DNA from: Prosthecobacter sp. SYSU 5D2
GTDB taxonomy: Bacteria; Verrucomicrobiota; Verrucomicrobiia; Verrucomicrobiales; Verrucomicrobiaceae
Length of the DNA: 64,000 nt
Direction of reading: 5' to 3'
NCBI RefSeq assembly: GCF_039655865.1
Contig: NZ_JBBYXL010000001.1
Span: 596,356-660,355 of the forward strand
The notes under the pieces were generated by a model. The model had not been told where the DNA came from. It saw nothing but the letters and a program-made list of their open reading frames with translations, and made no database searches. The stretch's first letter is position 1; every line of letters begins with the position of its first letter. Shown here one piece after another: positions 34,163 to 43,737 of the stretch. The position numbers and the translations under genes were made by a program.

Positions 34163-37100
34163 TAGGAGCTTGCTGATGGCGTCGTTGCCGCTGGCGCGCT
34201 GGACATCGAAGGTGCCGGTGACGGGCACAGGCGTGGCGAGGAGCTTGCCTTTCATGTCCTGGGTGAGGATGCCGGAGAAGCTGCCTTTGAGGGCGAGTGA
34301 ACCGCCGGGCAGGGGGGTGACGGTGTCGAGGGTGATCTGGCACTCCTCGGTCTGGGCGTTGTCCGTGACGGCGGTACCGGGGGCATTGTAACTGAGCGTG
34401 CGTGAGCCGTCCTTGATCTGGAGGGTCTTGGGATCCAGGGCAAAGCTGACCTGAAAACTGGTGCGTTTTTCCCCCATCATTTCGGGTCCATTGGGGCCGA
34501 TGTTGCCATAGCCGTCCAGGGTCACATAAAGGTTACCGGCGATGAGGCGGAGAACGGCGGAGTGAATGGACTTCCCCTCCATGCTTTTGGCGAAAGCGGC
34601 GGCTTCCGCATTGTCGGTCCGGCTGCCGACTTGGGCACCGAGATTGGCGGCGAGCACCTTGGTGGTGGTGGCGAATTCGTGCGTCTTGCCCTGCATGTCC
34701 ACCCGGATGGTGCCGGTGCCAAAGTGGCTGGGTCCGAACTGGCGAAGCTGCGGCTCGGCGGCGGTTGTCGAGGCTGGAGCTGCGGGGTTGGCGGAGGCCG
34801 AAGGGGAGGCGGCATCACTGGGGGTGATCTCCACCTCTGCGCCTTTGATCATGCTTCCGGTTTCATCCAGGACGCGGATTTCATAAAAGCCGGGTCTGGC
34901 CGGCATGGGCAGGACCTGGTCCTGTGCACCGGCAAGCTCGGCGGCATCGGTCTCAAACAGGGCGGGGGCGCTGCGGTCGTCCGAATGCAGGGCGATCTTC
35001 CCCTGGAACCCTTCGGGGATTTTGAAGGTGATGGGGAAGAAGCCGTCTTTGAGAAAGGGAGTCTGCTGGGGCGGCTCCAGGGTGATGTCCATGGAGTTGA
35101 AAAGGGGCTTCAGGGTGAAGTGCTGGCCCACGACGCCGGGCTGGACATCGGCGACGAGGAGGAACTGGCGGTCACGGGTCTTGGCGAAGAGCTCCCATTT
35201 CCCCGGCAGCAGGGAGAAGGTGCGGTCACCGCCGCTGCCGCTGGTGCCGCCGCCGGGGCGGCCATCGCGGACGTTGCGGGCACCATCGGGACCCATGGGT
35301 ACATAGGTCCACTGGATACCTGCATCCGCCGGGATGCCGGGGAGGGTGACGCGGACATCTAGCGGTGCTTTGGGGTCTGCCGGGGCGGTGGGCGTGGTGA
35401 GTGCGGCTTCGCCGCCTTTGGCGGAAATGAGCCACTGGGTGGGCTGGGCGGTGGGGGGCTTGGGCGCTTTTTCCAGAGGAATGACAAAGGCGTGCTCCTG
35501 GGCCTGGGCATCCACTTCAATCACGACGCGGTGGAGGTTGCCATTGACGAAGGCCTGCACCTCCCAGAAGCCGGGGGCGAGCTCCCAGACGAGCTCCTGC
35601 TGCTTTAACATCTTGGATTCGGAGCCTTCCATGCTGCGGGCGAAGGTCCACTTACCCTCCGGGCTGAGGTGGACAGGCTTCACGCTCCACATGACGGAGC
35701 CGGTGAGGGGTGCTTCGGCATCGCCATCCAGCATGAGGGAGACGGGGATCTTGCCTGCGGCGGGGGCGGTGGATGCTGCGGCGGGGGCGGTGGATGCTGC
35801 GGCGGGGGCGGCTGCAGATGCTGGCATCTGCGGAGCGGGAGCGGGAGCAGAAACGCCGGATGAACTTGATGGAGTGGCTGCCGGAGCAGCGGCAGGGGAG
35901 GCTGCATCAAACTCCTCGGCGCTGACGACATTGACAATGACGCTGGTCTCGGGGGAGACGTTCTTGTCGGCTGTGCGGGCCGTGAGGAACAGGGTGTATT
36001 TGCCTGGCTGGGCCGGGGCATCCATGAGACCCTGATTTTTCTGGAGGTGGGTGGAATACCACACGTCATGAAGCTGGCGGCCATTCTTGGAAGGCTGTTC
36101 CCCGGCGAAAAGCCGGAGCCGGTCGTATTCGCCGCGGCCACTGGTGATTCTCGGTTCAAACACGGTCCCGGCGACGACACGCTCCGGCACTTCGAGCTTG
36201 AGTTCGGGCTGGGCGACGAGTTCCACCTCCTGCTGGGCCAGGATGGTGGTCTTGGGTTCTCCATGGCGTATGAAGGCCAGTTTATAGCGACCGGGCTCTT
36301 TGGGCATGTGGAGGCTGGCGTGGTATTCCCCGGGCTGGATTTTTTTCCCGGCGAACACATACCGGTTCTGTCCGCTGGCGACAATGCGTGTGAGCGGGTC
36401 ATCCAGGGGGAAGATGCCAACTTTATACTGCGCCCTCGCATTGCCAGGCGGCGGAGTCTTGACAGCAAAAGACAGGTAGGCCTCGACACCGGCTGTCAGC
36501 GGGCCTGCGGAGGTGAACTCCACGGCCATCGGTGGGGCGGTGAAGTCAATGTATTGAGAGTTAGCATTGGGCACGGTGATGTTGCCTTCAGCACGGCCCT
36601 CGGCCCCTTCTACGATGATGGTCCAGGTGCCGGCCGGGAGCTTGGGCTTCAATCCTGCACCTTTTTCCAAACCGAGGTCGCGGACGTTGCCCTCAGCGTC
36701 TTTGGCCTTCCAGTCCATGAGACCAGAGGGAAGGCCGGTGCCGGTGTCTTTAAGCTGGAGCGAGATATCAAAAAGCTTTTCTTCAGGCGGCTGCGGGGGC
36801 GGTGGGGGTTCTGCGGCAGGTTTGGACACGGACTGCTGGAGCGCATCCAGAAGCTCCTGGCCGTTGCTGGGATTGAACATGAGGCCACCGGTGAGCTGGG
36901 CGATGCAGGAGAGGGAGGCGGCCTCCGCTTTGGTGAGGCCGAAACCAACGACATGGGCACGGATCTTGATGCCGGTGGCGATGAGCTCCTCCGCGACGGC
37001 GCAGGGATCTCCGCCGCAAGTCTCCAGCCCGTCCGTGATGAGCAGGATATTGGCGCTTTCCGCCGTGGGCGGGATCATCGCGGCGGCGCGGCGCAGGGAT

Positions 37101-37447
37101 TCCGCCAGCGGGGTCATGCCTTTGGGCAGAAGGGAGCGGATCTTCTGAGCGACGGCACCAGGGGTGACAAGACCGGTTTCCACAATCACCTCGATGTCCT
37201 CACAATCGCCGCGTTTGCGGTGGCCGTAGGCGATGACGCCGAGGGGCTGGGTGGCATCGTAGCCGTCCATGAACTGGCTCATGACCTGGCGGGCGATCTC
37301 GATTCGGGTAGAGTTTTCCATCTTGTTCCACATGCTGCCGCTGGCATCAAAGACGACGATGTTCGCCATGGCTGGCTCCGCTGAGGATGCCAGAGGGACA
37401 AGCAGTCCGGCAAGACTGAGAGCTAAAATTTTAAACGGATGTTTCAT
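34154..37447 (-). CDS. Secreted von Willebrand factor A-domain protein, 1097 residues
   Basis: From the ATG at 37447 the protein has a signal peptide (FKILALSLAGLLVPLASSAEP) and a vWA domain (about residues 28-220) with an intact MIDAS: DASGSM, the threonine in KGMTPLAES and the aspartate in ITDGLETCGGDP. Several beta-sandwich-like repeats follow (GTWTIIVEGAEG, PGEYHASLHMPKEPGRYKL, PGKYTLFLTART, PGFYEIRVLDE), separated by an Ala/Pro-rich linker with a 7-residue tandem repeat. The C-terminal 200 residues contain a SYNAPGTA-type barrel-like segment. No sortase or PEP-CTERM signal is present. It is divergent from a LuxR-type regulator. The role could be surface adhesion or a large periplasmic sensor; not known. 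Confidence 0.78.
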   Translation of the reverse strand: MKHPFKILALSLAGLLVPLASSAEPAMANIVVFDASGSMWNKMENSTRIEIARQVMSQFMDGYDATQPLGVIAYGHRKRGDCEDIEVIVETGLVTPGAVAQKIRSLLPKGMTPLAESLRRAAAMIPPTAESANILLITDGLETCGGDPCAVAEELIATGIKIRAHVVGFGLTKAEAASLSCIAQLTGGLMFNPSNGQELLDALQQSVSKPAAEPPPPPQPPEEKLFDISLQLKDTGTGLPSGLMDWKAKDAEGNVRDLGLEKGAGLKPKLPAGTWTIIVEGAEGRAEGNITVPNANSQYIDFTAPPMAVEFTSAGPLTAGVEAYLSFAVKTPPPGNARAQYKVGIFPLDDPLTRIVASGQNRYVFAGKKIQPGEYHASLHMPKEPGRYKLAFIRHGEPKTTILAQQEVELVAQPELKLEVPERVVAGTVFEPRITSGRGEYDRLRLFAGEQPSKNGRQLHDVWYSTHLQKNQGLMDAPAQPGKYTLFLTARTADKNVSPETSVIVNVVSAEEFDAASPAAAPAATPSSSSGVSAPAPAPQMPASAAAPAAASTAPAAASTAPAAGKIPVSLMLDGDAEAPLTGSVMWSVKPVHLSPEGKWTFARSMEGSESKMLKQQELVWELAPGFWEVQAFVNGNLHRVVIEVDAQAQEHAFVIPLEKAPKPPTAQPTQWLISAKGGEAALTTPTAPADPKAPLDVRVTLPGIPADAGIQWTYVPMGPDGARNVRDGRPGGGTSGSGGDRTFSLLPGKWELFAKTRDRQFLLVADVQPGVVGQHFTLKPLFNSMDITLEPPQQTPFLKDGFFPITFKIPEGFQGKIALHSDDRSAPALFETDAAELAGAQDQVLPMPARPGFYEIRVLDETGSMIKGAEVEITPSDAASPSASANPAAPASTTAAEPQLRQFGPSHFGTGTIRVDMQGKTHEFATTTKVLAANLGAQVGSRTDNAEAAAFAKSMEGKSIHSAVLRLIAGNLYVTLDGYGNIGPNGPEMMGEKRTSFQVSFALDPKTLQIKDGSRTLSYNAPGTAVTDNAQTEECQITLDTVTPLPGGSLALKGSFSGILTQDMKGKLLATPVPVTGTFDVQRASGNDAISKLLGR
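35757..35811. repeat. 21-base tandem repeat inside the vWA gene
   Basis: GCGGCGGGGGCGGTGGATGCT is present in tandem about 2.5 times. On the coding (minus) strand it gives AAASTAP repeats in the Ala/Pro linker. The copies are identical, so it is probably recent and may vary in length between strains. Confidence 0.75.
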
Positions 37448-37659
37448 GATGAAATTCAATATCTGCGGATTTGGGCGCCCTGCTATATACTGCCCTTTAA
37501 ACAAAGGTATGGTTACACCCTGGTACCCACATGGGATGGATCAACAAAGGGCGCATGTGCCGGACGGCACATTCCAGCTTGCTCAAAGCCAGAGAAGGGG
37601 TGATGAAACATCAGGCATGCTACCCCCCGGCATGAGACGGATGAAGATCTTCAAAGGCT

Positions 37660-38679
37660 ATGAAATCCTCTTTTTCATTATCCTCATCACAGCTGGCGAA
37701 GTTCAACCGGCAACTGGCGGCGTTTTATGAAACAGCCTTTGAACGGGGTCCGCTGGATGCGGCGCACGAAGCGCTAGCTTCCCTCATTGGCGGGCAGATG
37801 CATCTCGCGTTTGTGACCCAAGGCAGCAGTGAAGTGCTGTTTCCAGGAGGGATCGGCGAGCAAGGGCGGGATTTTTTAACAGCCACCATGGGGACGGTGG
37901 CCAGCCATCCGCTGATCTACCGGACGGGAGGTGCGGTCATGGCCATCTCCGATGTGCTGAGCCAGCAGGAATGGACCCGGCGCGCAATGTTCCAGGCGGC
38001 GGCGGATTATCTGAAAATGGAGGATTCCCTGGGCACGGACCTGCCGCTGGATGAGGAGAGCACACTGAGTGTGTGCGTGATCCGCGAGCAACGCGGCTAT
38101 GCGGAGGCGGAGCGGATGTTTTTCCAGCTCTTGCTGCCGCACTTCCGCAGCGCGTGGCGCATGCATGGCAGGCAAAGGATGGGGGAGGGTGCCATGCGCA
38201 TCCACTGCCTGAATGAGCTGCCGGACGGCCCTGTGGCGTTGAGAAGACAGGTGACCGAATGTCTGGACACAGGATCTCCGCATCCACCCGGACCGGATGA
38301 ACATGACCTGGCGGAGGAACTGGCGCAGACGATCCAGCAGATGCGGGCGGGAGGCGCTGCAAGGCACCATCCGGGACAGACCAAGATCCACCGCTTGCAA
38401 GGCCGCCATGGGGCGTGCGCGGTGGTTTTAATCCCGCCAACGAAAGATCAGCCAGGCTCAATGGTCATCCGCCATGATGAGGGAGGACAACACCTGCTTT
38501 TACTGACACCCAGGGAGCGGGAGGTGGGCCGATGGCTGTGCGAGGGCAAAACGAATGAGGAGATCGCCATCATCCTGGGCATCCGTGCGGGCACCGTGAA
38601 GAGGCATGTGGAGAACGTTTTTGCGAAGCTGCATGTACCGAACAGAACGGCAGCGGCGCGGATGCTAATGCAGCGATGA
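37660..38679 (+). CDS. LuxR-family transcriptional regulator
   Basis: The 339-residue protein ends in a GerE/LuxR helix-turn-helix: LTPREREVGRWLCEGKTNEE then IGTVKRHVENVFAKL-like sequence (IRAGTVKRHVENVFAKLHV), the canonical TPRE...GKTNEEIA pattern. The first 260 residues have no receiver aspartate or obvious ligand domain; they resemble the uncharacterised N-terminal halves of stand-alone LuxR regulators. It is divergent from the vWA gene with a 212-base gap and its stop abuts that of the glycosyltransferase (38679/38680). Confidence 0.85.
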   Translation: MKSSFSLSSSQLAKFNRQLAAFYETAFERGPLDAAHEALASLIGGQMHLAFVTQGSSEVLFPGGIGEQGRDFLTATMGTVASHPLIYRTGGAVMAISDVLSQQEWTRRAMFQAAADYLKMEDSLGTDLPLDEESTLSVCVIREQRGYAEAERMFFQLLLPHFRSAWRMHGRQRMGEGAMRIHCLNELPDGPVALRRQVTECLDTGSPHPPGPDEHDLAEELAQTIQQMRAGGAARHHPGQTKIHRLQGRHGACAVVLIPPTKDQPGSMVIRHDEGGQHLLLLTPREREVGRWLCEGKTNEEIAIILGIRAGTVKRHVENVFAKLHVPNRTAAARMLMQR

Positions 38680-39780
38680 TCAGGCGCGGGTGGCGGTTTT
38701 CTCAGCGGCCAATATTTCCAGAACGCGGAGGGTTTCGCGGACATTGGTTTCGAGGTCCAGAGGATGGGCGCAGGGGACGGGGCGGGCGTGAGGCCTGGCC
38801 ATCCAATGGCGGACGGCAGTTTCCAGAGCATCCGTATCCTCCGGGGCGGGAAGCACATGGCCGTTGACGCCTTCAGTCAGCCATTCGGCAGCGCCATTGA
38901 AGATGCTGGTGATGACGGGCAGGCCGGCGGCGAGAGCCTCAGGCACGACGTTGGAGCTGGGCTCGTAGATGGGCAGAAAGGTGAGCAGGTCTGCGGCCGC
39001 ATACGCATTTTCCACTTGAGGCATGGGCCCGGCGAGAATGACATTGGCCGGCGTGACGCTGCGCAGGTGGCCTTTGCCGATGACAAGCAGCTTCACCTGC
39101 GGATCTGTTTTCTCCAGACGCTGCATGAGTCGTAACAAAAAGTGCAACCCCTTCCGCTCCCAGCCGGAGCCTACAAAAAGGAGGACAAAATCACTCTCCG
39201 CCAGGCCGAAACGCTGGCGGGTCGCGGTACGGTCGCCCTTTTGAAAACGGGCGGTCTCCACGCCATTGCGGACCAGGTGGATGCGGTCTGCCGGGAAGCC
39301 GAACTCGCTTAAGATCTCCTGCCGGACCATGTCGGAATTCACAATGATGCGGCGGGTGACGGCGGGATCGAAAGTGCGTTTTTCCAGGGCCATCATGCTG
39401 CTGTGGAAGGCCCCCATGCCGATGAATGGCCGCCGCCACCAGGTGGCATAGCGGCGGCGCTGGTCTAACCATCTTTTATGCACACCATCCCCGGCGCGAT
39501 AGACGTCCTGGTAGACGGTGCGCTCCAGGCTGAAAACGACATCATAATCCAGCGGGGCGATGCGCTGGGCAACAAGCTCGGCGAAGCGGACAGGCCGCAG
39601 GGCGCGGGGGGCGCGGACAGCCACTGGGTGCAGGGTGACGGCGGCGGGGGCTCCCTGCCATTCCTGGGCGTAAAGGTGGACATCATGACCGGCCTCCACC
39701 AGGCCGGTAATGAGACGCTGAAGATAAAGCTCAGCCCCGCCGGTGGCGGCGTACTGACGGCGGATCAGCGCAAGCTTCAT
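38680..39780 (-). CDS. Glycosyltransferase, GT4 family (WaaG-like)
   Basis: The 366-residue enzyme has the GT-B fold of family GT4: the N-terminal GGAELYLQRL acceptor region, a central VGSGWERKGLHFLLRLM (phosphate-binding turn) and the C-terminal EPSSNVVPEALAAGLPVI, which contains the nucleotide-sugar E-x7-E motif. It most resembles UDP-glucose:heptose glucosyltransferases of LPS-core synthesis. It starts in an ATGA overlap with the stop of the roadblock-like gene, so it is transcribed with the MglA/roadblock genes. That link is unusual. Confidence 0.88.
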   Translation of the reverse strand: MKLALIRRQYAATGGAELYLQRLITGLVEAGHDVHLYAQEWQGAPAAVTLHPVAVRAPRALRPVRFAELVAQRIAPLDYDVVFSLERTVYQDVYRAGDGVHKRWLDQRRRYATWWRRPFIGMGAFHSSMMALEKRTFDPAVTRRIIVNSDMVRQEILSEFGFPADRIHLVRNGVETARFQKGDRTATRQRFGLAESDFVLLFVGSGWERKGLHFLLRLMQRLEKTDPQVKLLVIGKGHLRSVTPANVILAGPMPQVENAYAAADLLTFLPIYEPSSNVVPEALAAGLPVITSIFNGAAEWLTEGVNGHVLPAPEDTDALETAVRHWMARPHARPVPCAHPLDLETNVRETLRVLEILAAEKTATRA

Positions 39781-40145
39781 GGAGCGGTGGCATGCAGGGC
39801 ATCCGCCAGACTGAAGGGTCCCGTGGGGGGGGCGGGCGGCGGGGAAGCAGGCGCGGCAGCAGGCTGGGAGAGCAGGCTGCCAGCTGCGGCCAGGAGGCTT
39901 TCGGCGGTGGCCGACTCCTCATGCTCCATCAGCAGTACGCCCTGGGGGACGGACAGCAGGGTGAGGCAGAGCGGATGACCGTTTAAAGTGATGCTTTTGA
40001 CCGGTGCGGTACCGGCGCGGATGGCCAGCTCGGTACCGGCCGCATGGACGGCATGGCCCAGGGCGGCGATGCTGGCGGGATCCGATTTCAGCTCTCCGCA
40101 AAGAATGCTGAGAAAGCCATTGGGATGGATGAGTGCGGCAGTCAA
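39777..40145 (-). CDS. Small roadblock/LC7-like protein
   Basis: The 122-residue frame begins with TTG. About 90 residues form an alpha/beta fold (VHAAGTELAIRAGTAPVKSITLNGHPLCLTLL, then VPQGVLLMEHEESATAESLLAAAGSLL), which fits the five-strand roadblock pattern; a proline-rich tail follows. It is between the GTPase and the glycosyltransferase and overlaps the latter by four bases. Roadblock proteins are partners or GAPs of MglA. Sequence signature is weak, so the call leans on the neighbourhood. Confidence 0.5.
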   Translation of the reverse strand: MTAALIHPNGFLSILCGELKSDPASIAALGHAVHAAGTELAIRAGTAPVKSITLNGHPLCLTLLSVPQGVLLMEHEESATAESLLAAAGSLLSQPAAAPASPPPAPPTGPFSLADALHATAP

Positions 40146-40196
40146 TGGATCTTTAAGTTGAATAATAAGTTAGGCCACTCCCTGTCTGGAAAAGCT

Positions 40197-40820
40197 TCAG
40201 GCGGCGGCAAGAGCGGCTTTGTTTTCCGGCAGCTGGGCCTGGAATTTCATCAGCACGGCCTGGGAGATGGCGTTCAGGGTGGCAAGGATGTTGCGGCCGC
40301 CGCGGGCATCGGCTTCAAAGCTGACCCAAGGCTCGGGGCGGTTGTTGAGGAGGAATTCGAGATACTCGACCGGGGCGGCATTCGGCAGGTCGCGTTTGTT
40401 ATATTGCAGGACCAGAGGCAGACGGTCCAGGGAGCTGCCATTGAGCCGGAGGTTCGCCTCCAGCGCCTGGAAAGCCTGGACGTTTTCCCGCTGGCGGTCC
40501 AGCTGGCTGTCCGCGACAAAAACCACGCCGTCCGCCTGGCGGAGGACGAGCTGCAAGGTGGCGTTGTACGTGACCTGACCGGGGACGGTGTACAGGTGGA
40601 AAGCGGTCTTGTAACCGGGAATGGCTGCACTTTCGACACTCAGAAAATCGAAGAACAGGGTACGGTCCTGCGCGGTGGAAAGACTGACAAGGTCACTGCG
40701 ACCGTGCGGATCCAGCTTGGCGTGGATCTGCTGGAGGTTGGCGGTCTTGCCGCTCAGCGGGGTGCCGCAATAGACGATCTTGAAACTGACCGTCTTTTGC
40801 TCAGGATGGATGGCAGGCAT
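40197..40820 (-). CDS. MglA-like small Ras-type GTPase
   Basis: The 207-residue protein has G1 GTPLSGKT, switch/G3 TVPGQVTYN (the TVPGQ form is diagnostic of MglA; Ras has DTAGQ) and G4 NKRDLP. It lacks membrane segments. MglA sets cell polarity and drives gliding or type IV pili motility in Myxococcus and is controlled by the roadblock protein MglB. The roadblock protein at 40835 lies 14 bases upstream and should be its partner. Confidence 0.9.
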   Translation of the reverse strand: MPAIHPEQKTVSFKIVYCGTPLSGKTANLQQIHAKLDPHGRSDLVSLSTAQDRTLFFDFLSVESAAIPGYKTAFHLYTVPGQVTYNATLQLVLRQADGVVFVADSQLDRQRENVQAFQALEANLRLNGSSLDRLPLVLQYNKRDLPNAAPVEYLEFLLNNRPEPWVSFEADARGGRNILATLNAISQAVLMKFQAQLPENKAALAAA

Positions 40821-40834
40821 GGGAGGACGCGGAT

Positions 40835-43504
40835 TTAATCCAGCATCCGGGAAAGCTCGCGCGCAATCAAGGTGATCTTGTCACGAAGCCCCAAAGAAGG
40901 GTCCGCATCATGAAGAATGCCGAGAATGGCTCCTTCAGGAAAACAAAAGGTCATGAGACGGTCCCCGGAGGTGAGAGTGAAGGTTTCAGCATTCTCTATG
41001 CCGATGAGCGGTGCCAGGGTGCGCAGGTGATGGGCCAGATCGGTGGCCTGCTTTTGGAATTCCCGCGCCTGCGGCTTGTGGGCACCGGCATGGGAGATGG
41101 CGCGGTCTCCTTGCAGGCAGACACAGGCCGCAATACCGGGCAGGCTGCAGACCATCTCCACCACGCGCTGGGGCGTGAGATCGTCGTCTGTGCCTAACAG
41201 AGCCCGAAGGAGGATCTGGTCCGGATTGGTATCATGTGACTTGATCCCCATGGCGGGGGATGCAGTGCTGCTGCTACGAGGCGCAGGTTTCGCAGGCACA
41301 GGGGGTGAAGCGCGAGGGCGGGGAGGAGCAGCATCCGGCTCAAAAGCGGGAGGAATGAAGCTGGATGCAGGCGGCGGCGCAAGGGCTGGCGGCTGCGGGG
41401 GAGGCGATGGAGGCATTTCCGGCTCCTCCTGGACATCCACGATGTTTGTAGCTTCCTTACCAGTGAAGGGATTGGTGACGGGGATGGACGGGGCAGGCGG
41501 AATCTTGGAATAAAAGTCGCCCGGCGGCGCACCCATGAGCTCAGCACTGCTAAAGCCATCTGACGGAGGCTGCGGATAGGCAGGCGTGGGGGCTGGAGGC
41601 TCCTGACCGGAGTTCGCCAGAGGATGCTCTGGCTGGGAAAAGGGAGCACCGGGCTGAAATGCCGCTGTCGGCGGTGGTGGTGCCGCCTCCTGGGCTGGCG
41701 GCGGGGGAGCAGACGGCGCTGGAGCGGGCGCAGGCCGGGCAAAGGGGTTCGATATCGGCGCGGCCGGGGCCGCAGGAAAGCTGCCCATGCTGGCAGAATT
41801 GAAGACAGGTGACGCGGCATTGGCGGCAGCCGTGAAAAGCGGCACACCACTTGGAGCCTGTGCTGAAGGTTCTGGAGCCACCGGAGAGGCAGGCTGAAAG
41901 GACGGAGCTTCAGCCCCAGGAGGCAGACCGGACGCAAACAGCGGTGCCCCGGTGCGGCCTGGCTGTGCCATGGGCACTGTCATAACCGGAGAAGGAGCAG
42001 ATGCGGGGGGGCCGCTGCCCAAGGCGGACAGGTTGGGCAAGGTGGGAGGGCCGTTCCCGGCCAGGGCGACCGTGATCTCCTCTTGGGGGACCTTGAGTTG
42101 AAAATCCCGCTTGGCATGGTTGAGGACGTTGCGGAAACCGACATCGGTGATGCCATCCACCAGCTTGCCCAGTTCCACCAGCGGCGCAGGTGTCTGAGCC
42201 CACTCCCGCACTAGGGCCGCGGGCTGGCTTGTCATGATCCAGGTCGGAACCATGATGGGATCAAACCCCAGTTCCGCGACGCTGTAACCGCGCAGCAAGG
42301 AAGCGAGACTGAGCCGTAAATTTGGCCCGGCGGCAGGAGCAGGACTCTGGACAGCCAGATGCGCCGGAGCAGCAGGAGAAGCCCCAAAGGTGACTGGAGC
42401 AGCCGGGACATCCGGTGCCTGCTGCCCGGTCGGAACCGCCTTGGACCCAAAGAGACTGGCGAAAGGGGATGCCGGGGCAGCCACCGGTGGAGAAGAAGCG
42501 GGCGCAGGCGCTAAGGCAGGAGCCGCAAAGGCTGCGAAAGGAGAGGCCGGCGTCTCCGCCGGGCCGCTACCAAAGTTGGCTGTGCCAAAAGGTGAAGCAC
42601 CGGCGGGGGGGCTGGAGCTGGGAGACTGAAACATGCCAGCTGAGGGCACGGGAGCGGCCGCAGGGGCAGGTTCTGGCGGTCGCACCCCAAATGGCGAGTT
42701 CTGAGGCGGCTCTGGCTGCGGTTGCACCTGGACAGCGGCTGCGGCAAACGGGCTGCTGGGAAAAACAGGCGGACGCCCACCACCCGGCAGGGAAACGGAT
42801 GCAGGCACCTCGCGCTGGATGTCCGCCAAAGGTGGAGGCGGGCCATTGCGCCGTGGCGGAAGCGCCGTGGCACCCGGTGCAGGTGCAGAAAAGGGGCTGG
42901 CCGGAGCCGGTGACGCGGCGGGTGCCATGCCAAAAGGGGAGGCCCCCATGGCAGGCGGCTGACCTGCTGATGCCTGCTGGGCACTGGCGATCAGGCGGGG
43001 CAGCCGGGCGGCAGGCAGCGGCACCATGCGCGGGTCCTGAGGTGAAACAGGTGACTGAAACAAGGCCGGGCAGACCCGGTAAATTTCAAAAAGCGGCAGC
43101 GCTGCCTGACCGCTGCGCAAAGCGGCATCCAGCACCTGGGCGGAGATGGCCACAGGCTGATCGGGCGACAGGCCGTTCATCCGCACCATATCCGGCGGAA
43201 GCTGCGGCAGAACATCCCCGACCGTCAAAGGAGCACTGGTAGGTGCCGCCCCCTGCGCGGCGAAAGGGGAGGCCTGCACTGCCGATGCCTGCAAAGACTC
43301 TCCCGCGACCGTTTTAAACAAAGGACCGGCTGCTCCAAAGGGAGAGGCTGCGTTCAGGGGTGGGGCTTGAAAATTCTGCATGGGTGGCGCGCTGTTCATC
43401 GCGATTTCCGGGGCGCCGACGTGATTTCCACCAGCAGGCATGTCAGCCACTCCCTGACCTTGTGAGTCAGCAGATTGAAACATGCTGCGAAACGAAAATC
43501 CCAT
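40835..43504 (-). CDS. Long disordered roadblock (MglB-like) protein with SPF repeats
   Basis: The 889-residue protein is mostly Pro/Ala/Ser-rich and of low complexity, with more than ten copies of an (A/S)SPF(G/A) motif. Folded islands stand at about residues 95-165 (LTVGDVLPQLPPDMVRM...SAQVLDAALRSG), about 395-490 (LRLSLASLLRGYSVAELGFDPIMVPTWI...LQLKVPQEEI-like) and a C-terminal roadblock/LC7-like domain at about 770-889 (LPGIAACVCLQGDRAISHAG...LTSGDRLMTFCFPEGAILGILHD). The C-terminal domain suits an MglB role. No signal peptide or membrane helix is present; the N-terminus (FSFRSMFQ) is basic. It heads the leftward GTPase cluster. Confidence 0.72.
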   Translation of the reverse strand: MGFSFRSMFQSADSQGQGVADMPAGGNHVGAPEIAMNSAPPMQNFQAPPLNAASPFGAAGPLFKTVAGESLQASAVQASPFAAQGAAPTSAPLTVGDVLPQLPPDMVRMNGLSPDQPVAISAQVLDAALRSGQAALPLFEIYRVCPALFQSPVSPQDPRMVPLPAARLPRLIASAQQASAGQPPAMGASPFGMAPAASPAPASPFSAPAPGATALPPRRNGPPPPLADIQREVPASVSLPGGGRPPVFPSSPFAAAAVQVQPQPEPPQNSPFGVRPPEPAPAAAPVPSAGMFQSPSSSPPAGASPFGTANFGSGPAETPASPFAAFAAPALAPAPASSPPVAAPASPFASLFGSKAVPTGQQAPDVPAAPVTFGASPAAPAHLAVQSPAPAAGPNLRLSLASLLRGYSVAELGFDPIMVPTWIMTSQPAALVREWAQTPAPLVELGKLVDGITDVGFRNVLNHAKRDFQLKVPQEEITVALAGNGPPTLPNLSALGSGPPASAPSPVMTVPMAQPGRTGAPLFASGLPPGAEAPSFQPASPVAPEPSAQAPSGVPLFTAAANAASPVFNSASMGSFPAAPAAPISNPFARPAPAPAPSAPPPPAQEAAPPPPTAAFQPGAPFSQPEHPLANSGQEPPAPTPAYPQPPSDGFSSAELMGAPPGDFYSKIPPAPSIPVTNPFTGKEATNIVDVQEEPEMPPSPPPQPPALAPPPASSFIPPAFEPDAAPPRPRASPPVPAKPAPRSSSTASPAMGIKSHDTNPDQILLRALLGTDDDLTPQRVVEMVCSLPGIAACVCLQGDRAISHAGAHKPQAREFQKQATDLAHHLRTLAPLIGIENAETFTLTSGDRLMTFCFPEGAILGILHDADPSLGLRDKITLIARELSRMLD

Positions 43505-43737
43505 CGGAAGCGAGAATTGATGTCATGGAATTGGGAGCAGCATTGGCTTCTCCCCTTGCTAATCGGAAATGGACCTCTCTTTGAGCACGCCATTTGTACA
43601 ACATAATAATCAGGTCTTCTTAAGTCCAGGCATTTCATCGGGAAGCCACACCTTTGACATCATGCATTGTGCACATTGTAAACTCACCGGCTCCATAAGC
43701 TGATTGCGGTCGGCACCGCCCCGGCTAAGTTGACGCA

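Noticed and set aside
33993..34391. Full 132-codon frame after the small 79-codon gene
   Set aside because: Only the first ~55 residues are protein-like; the rest is antisense to the vWA gene, so I report a remnant instead of a gene.
35757..35811. Possible CRISPR-like array
   Set aside because: Tandem 21-base repeats without spacers, inside a coding region and encoding AAASTAP; a simple coding tandem repeat.
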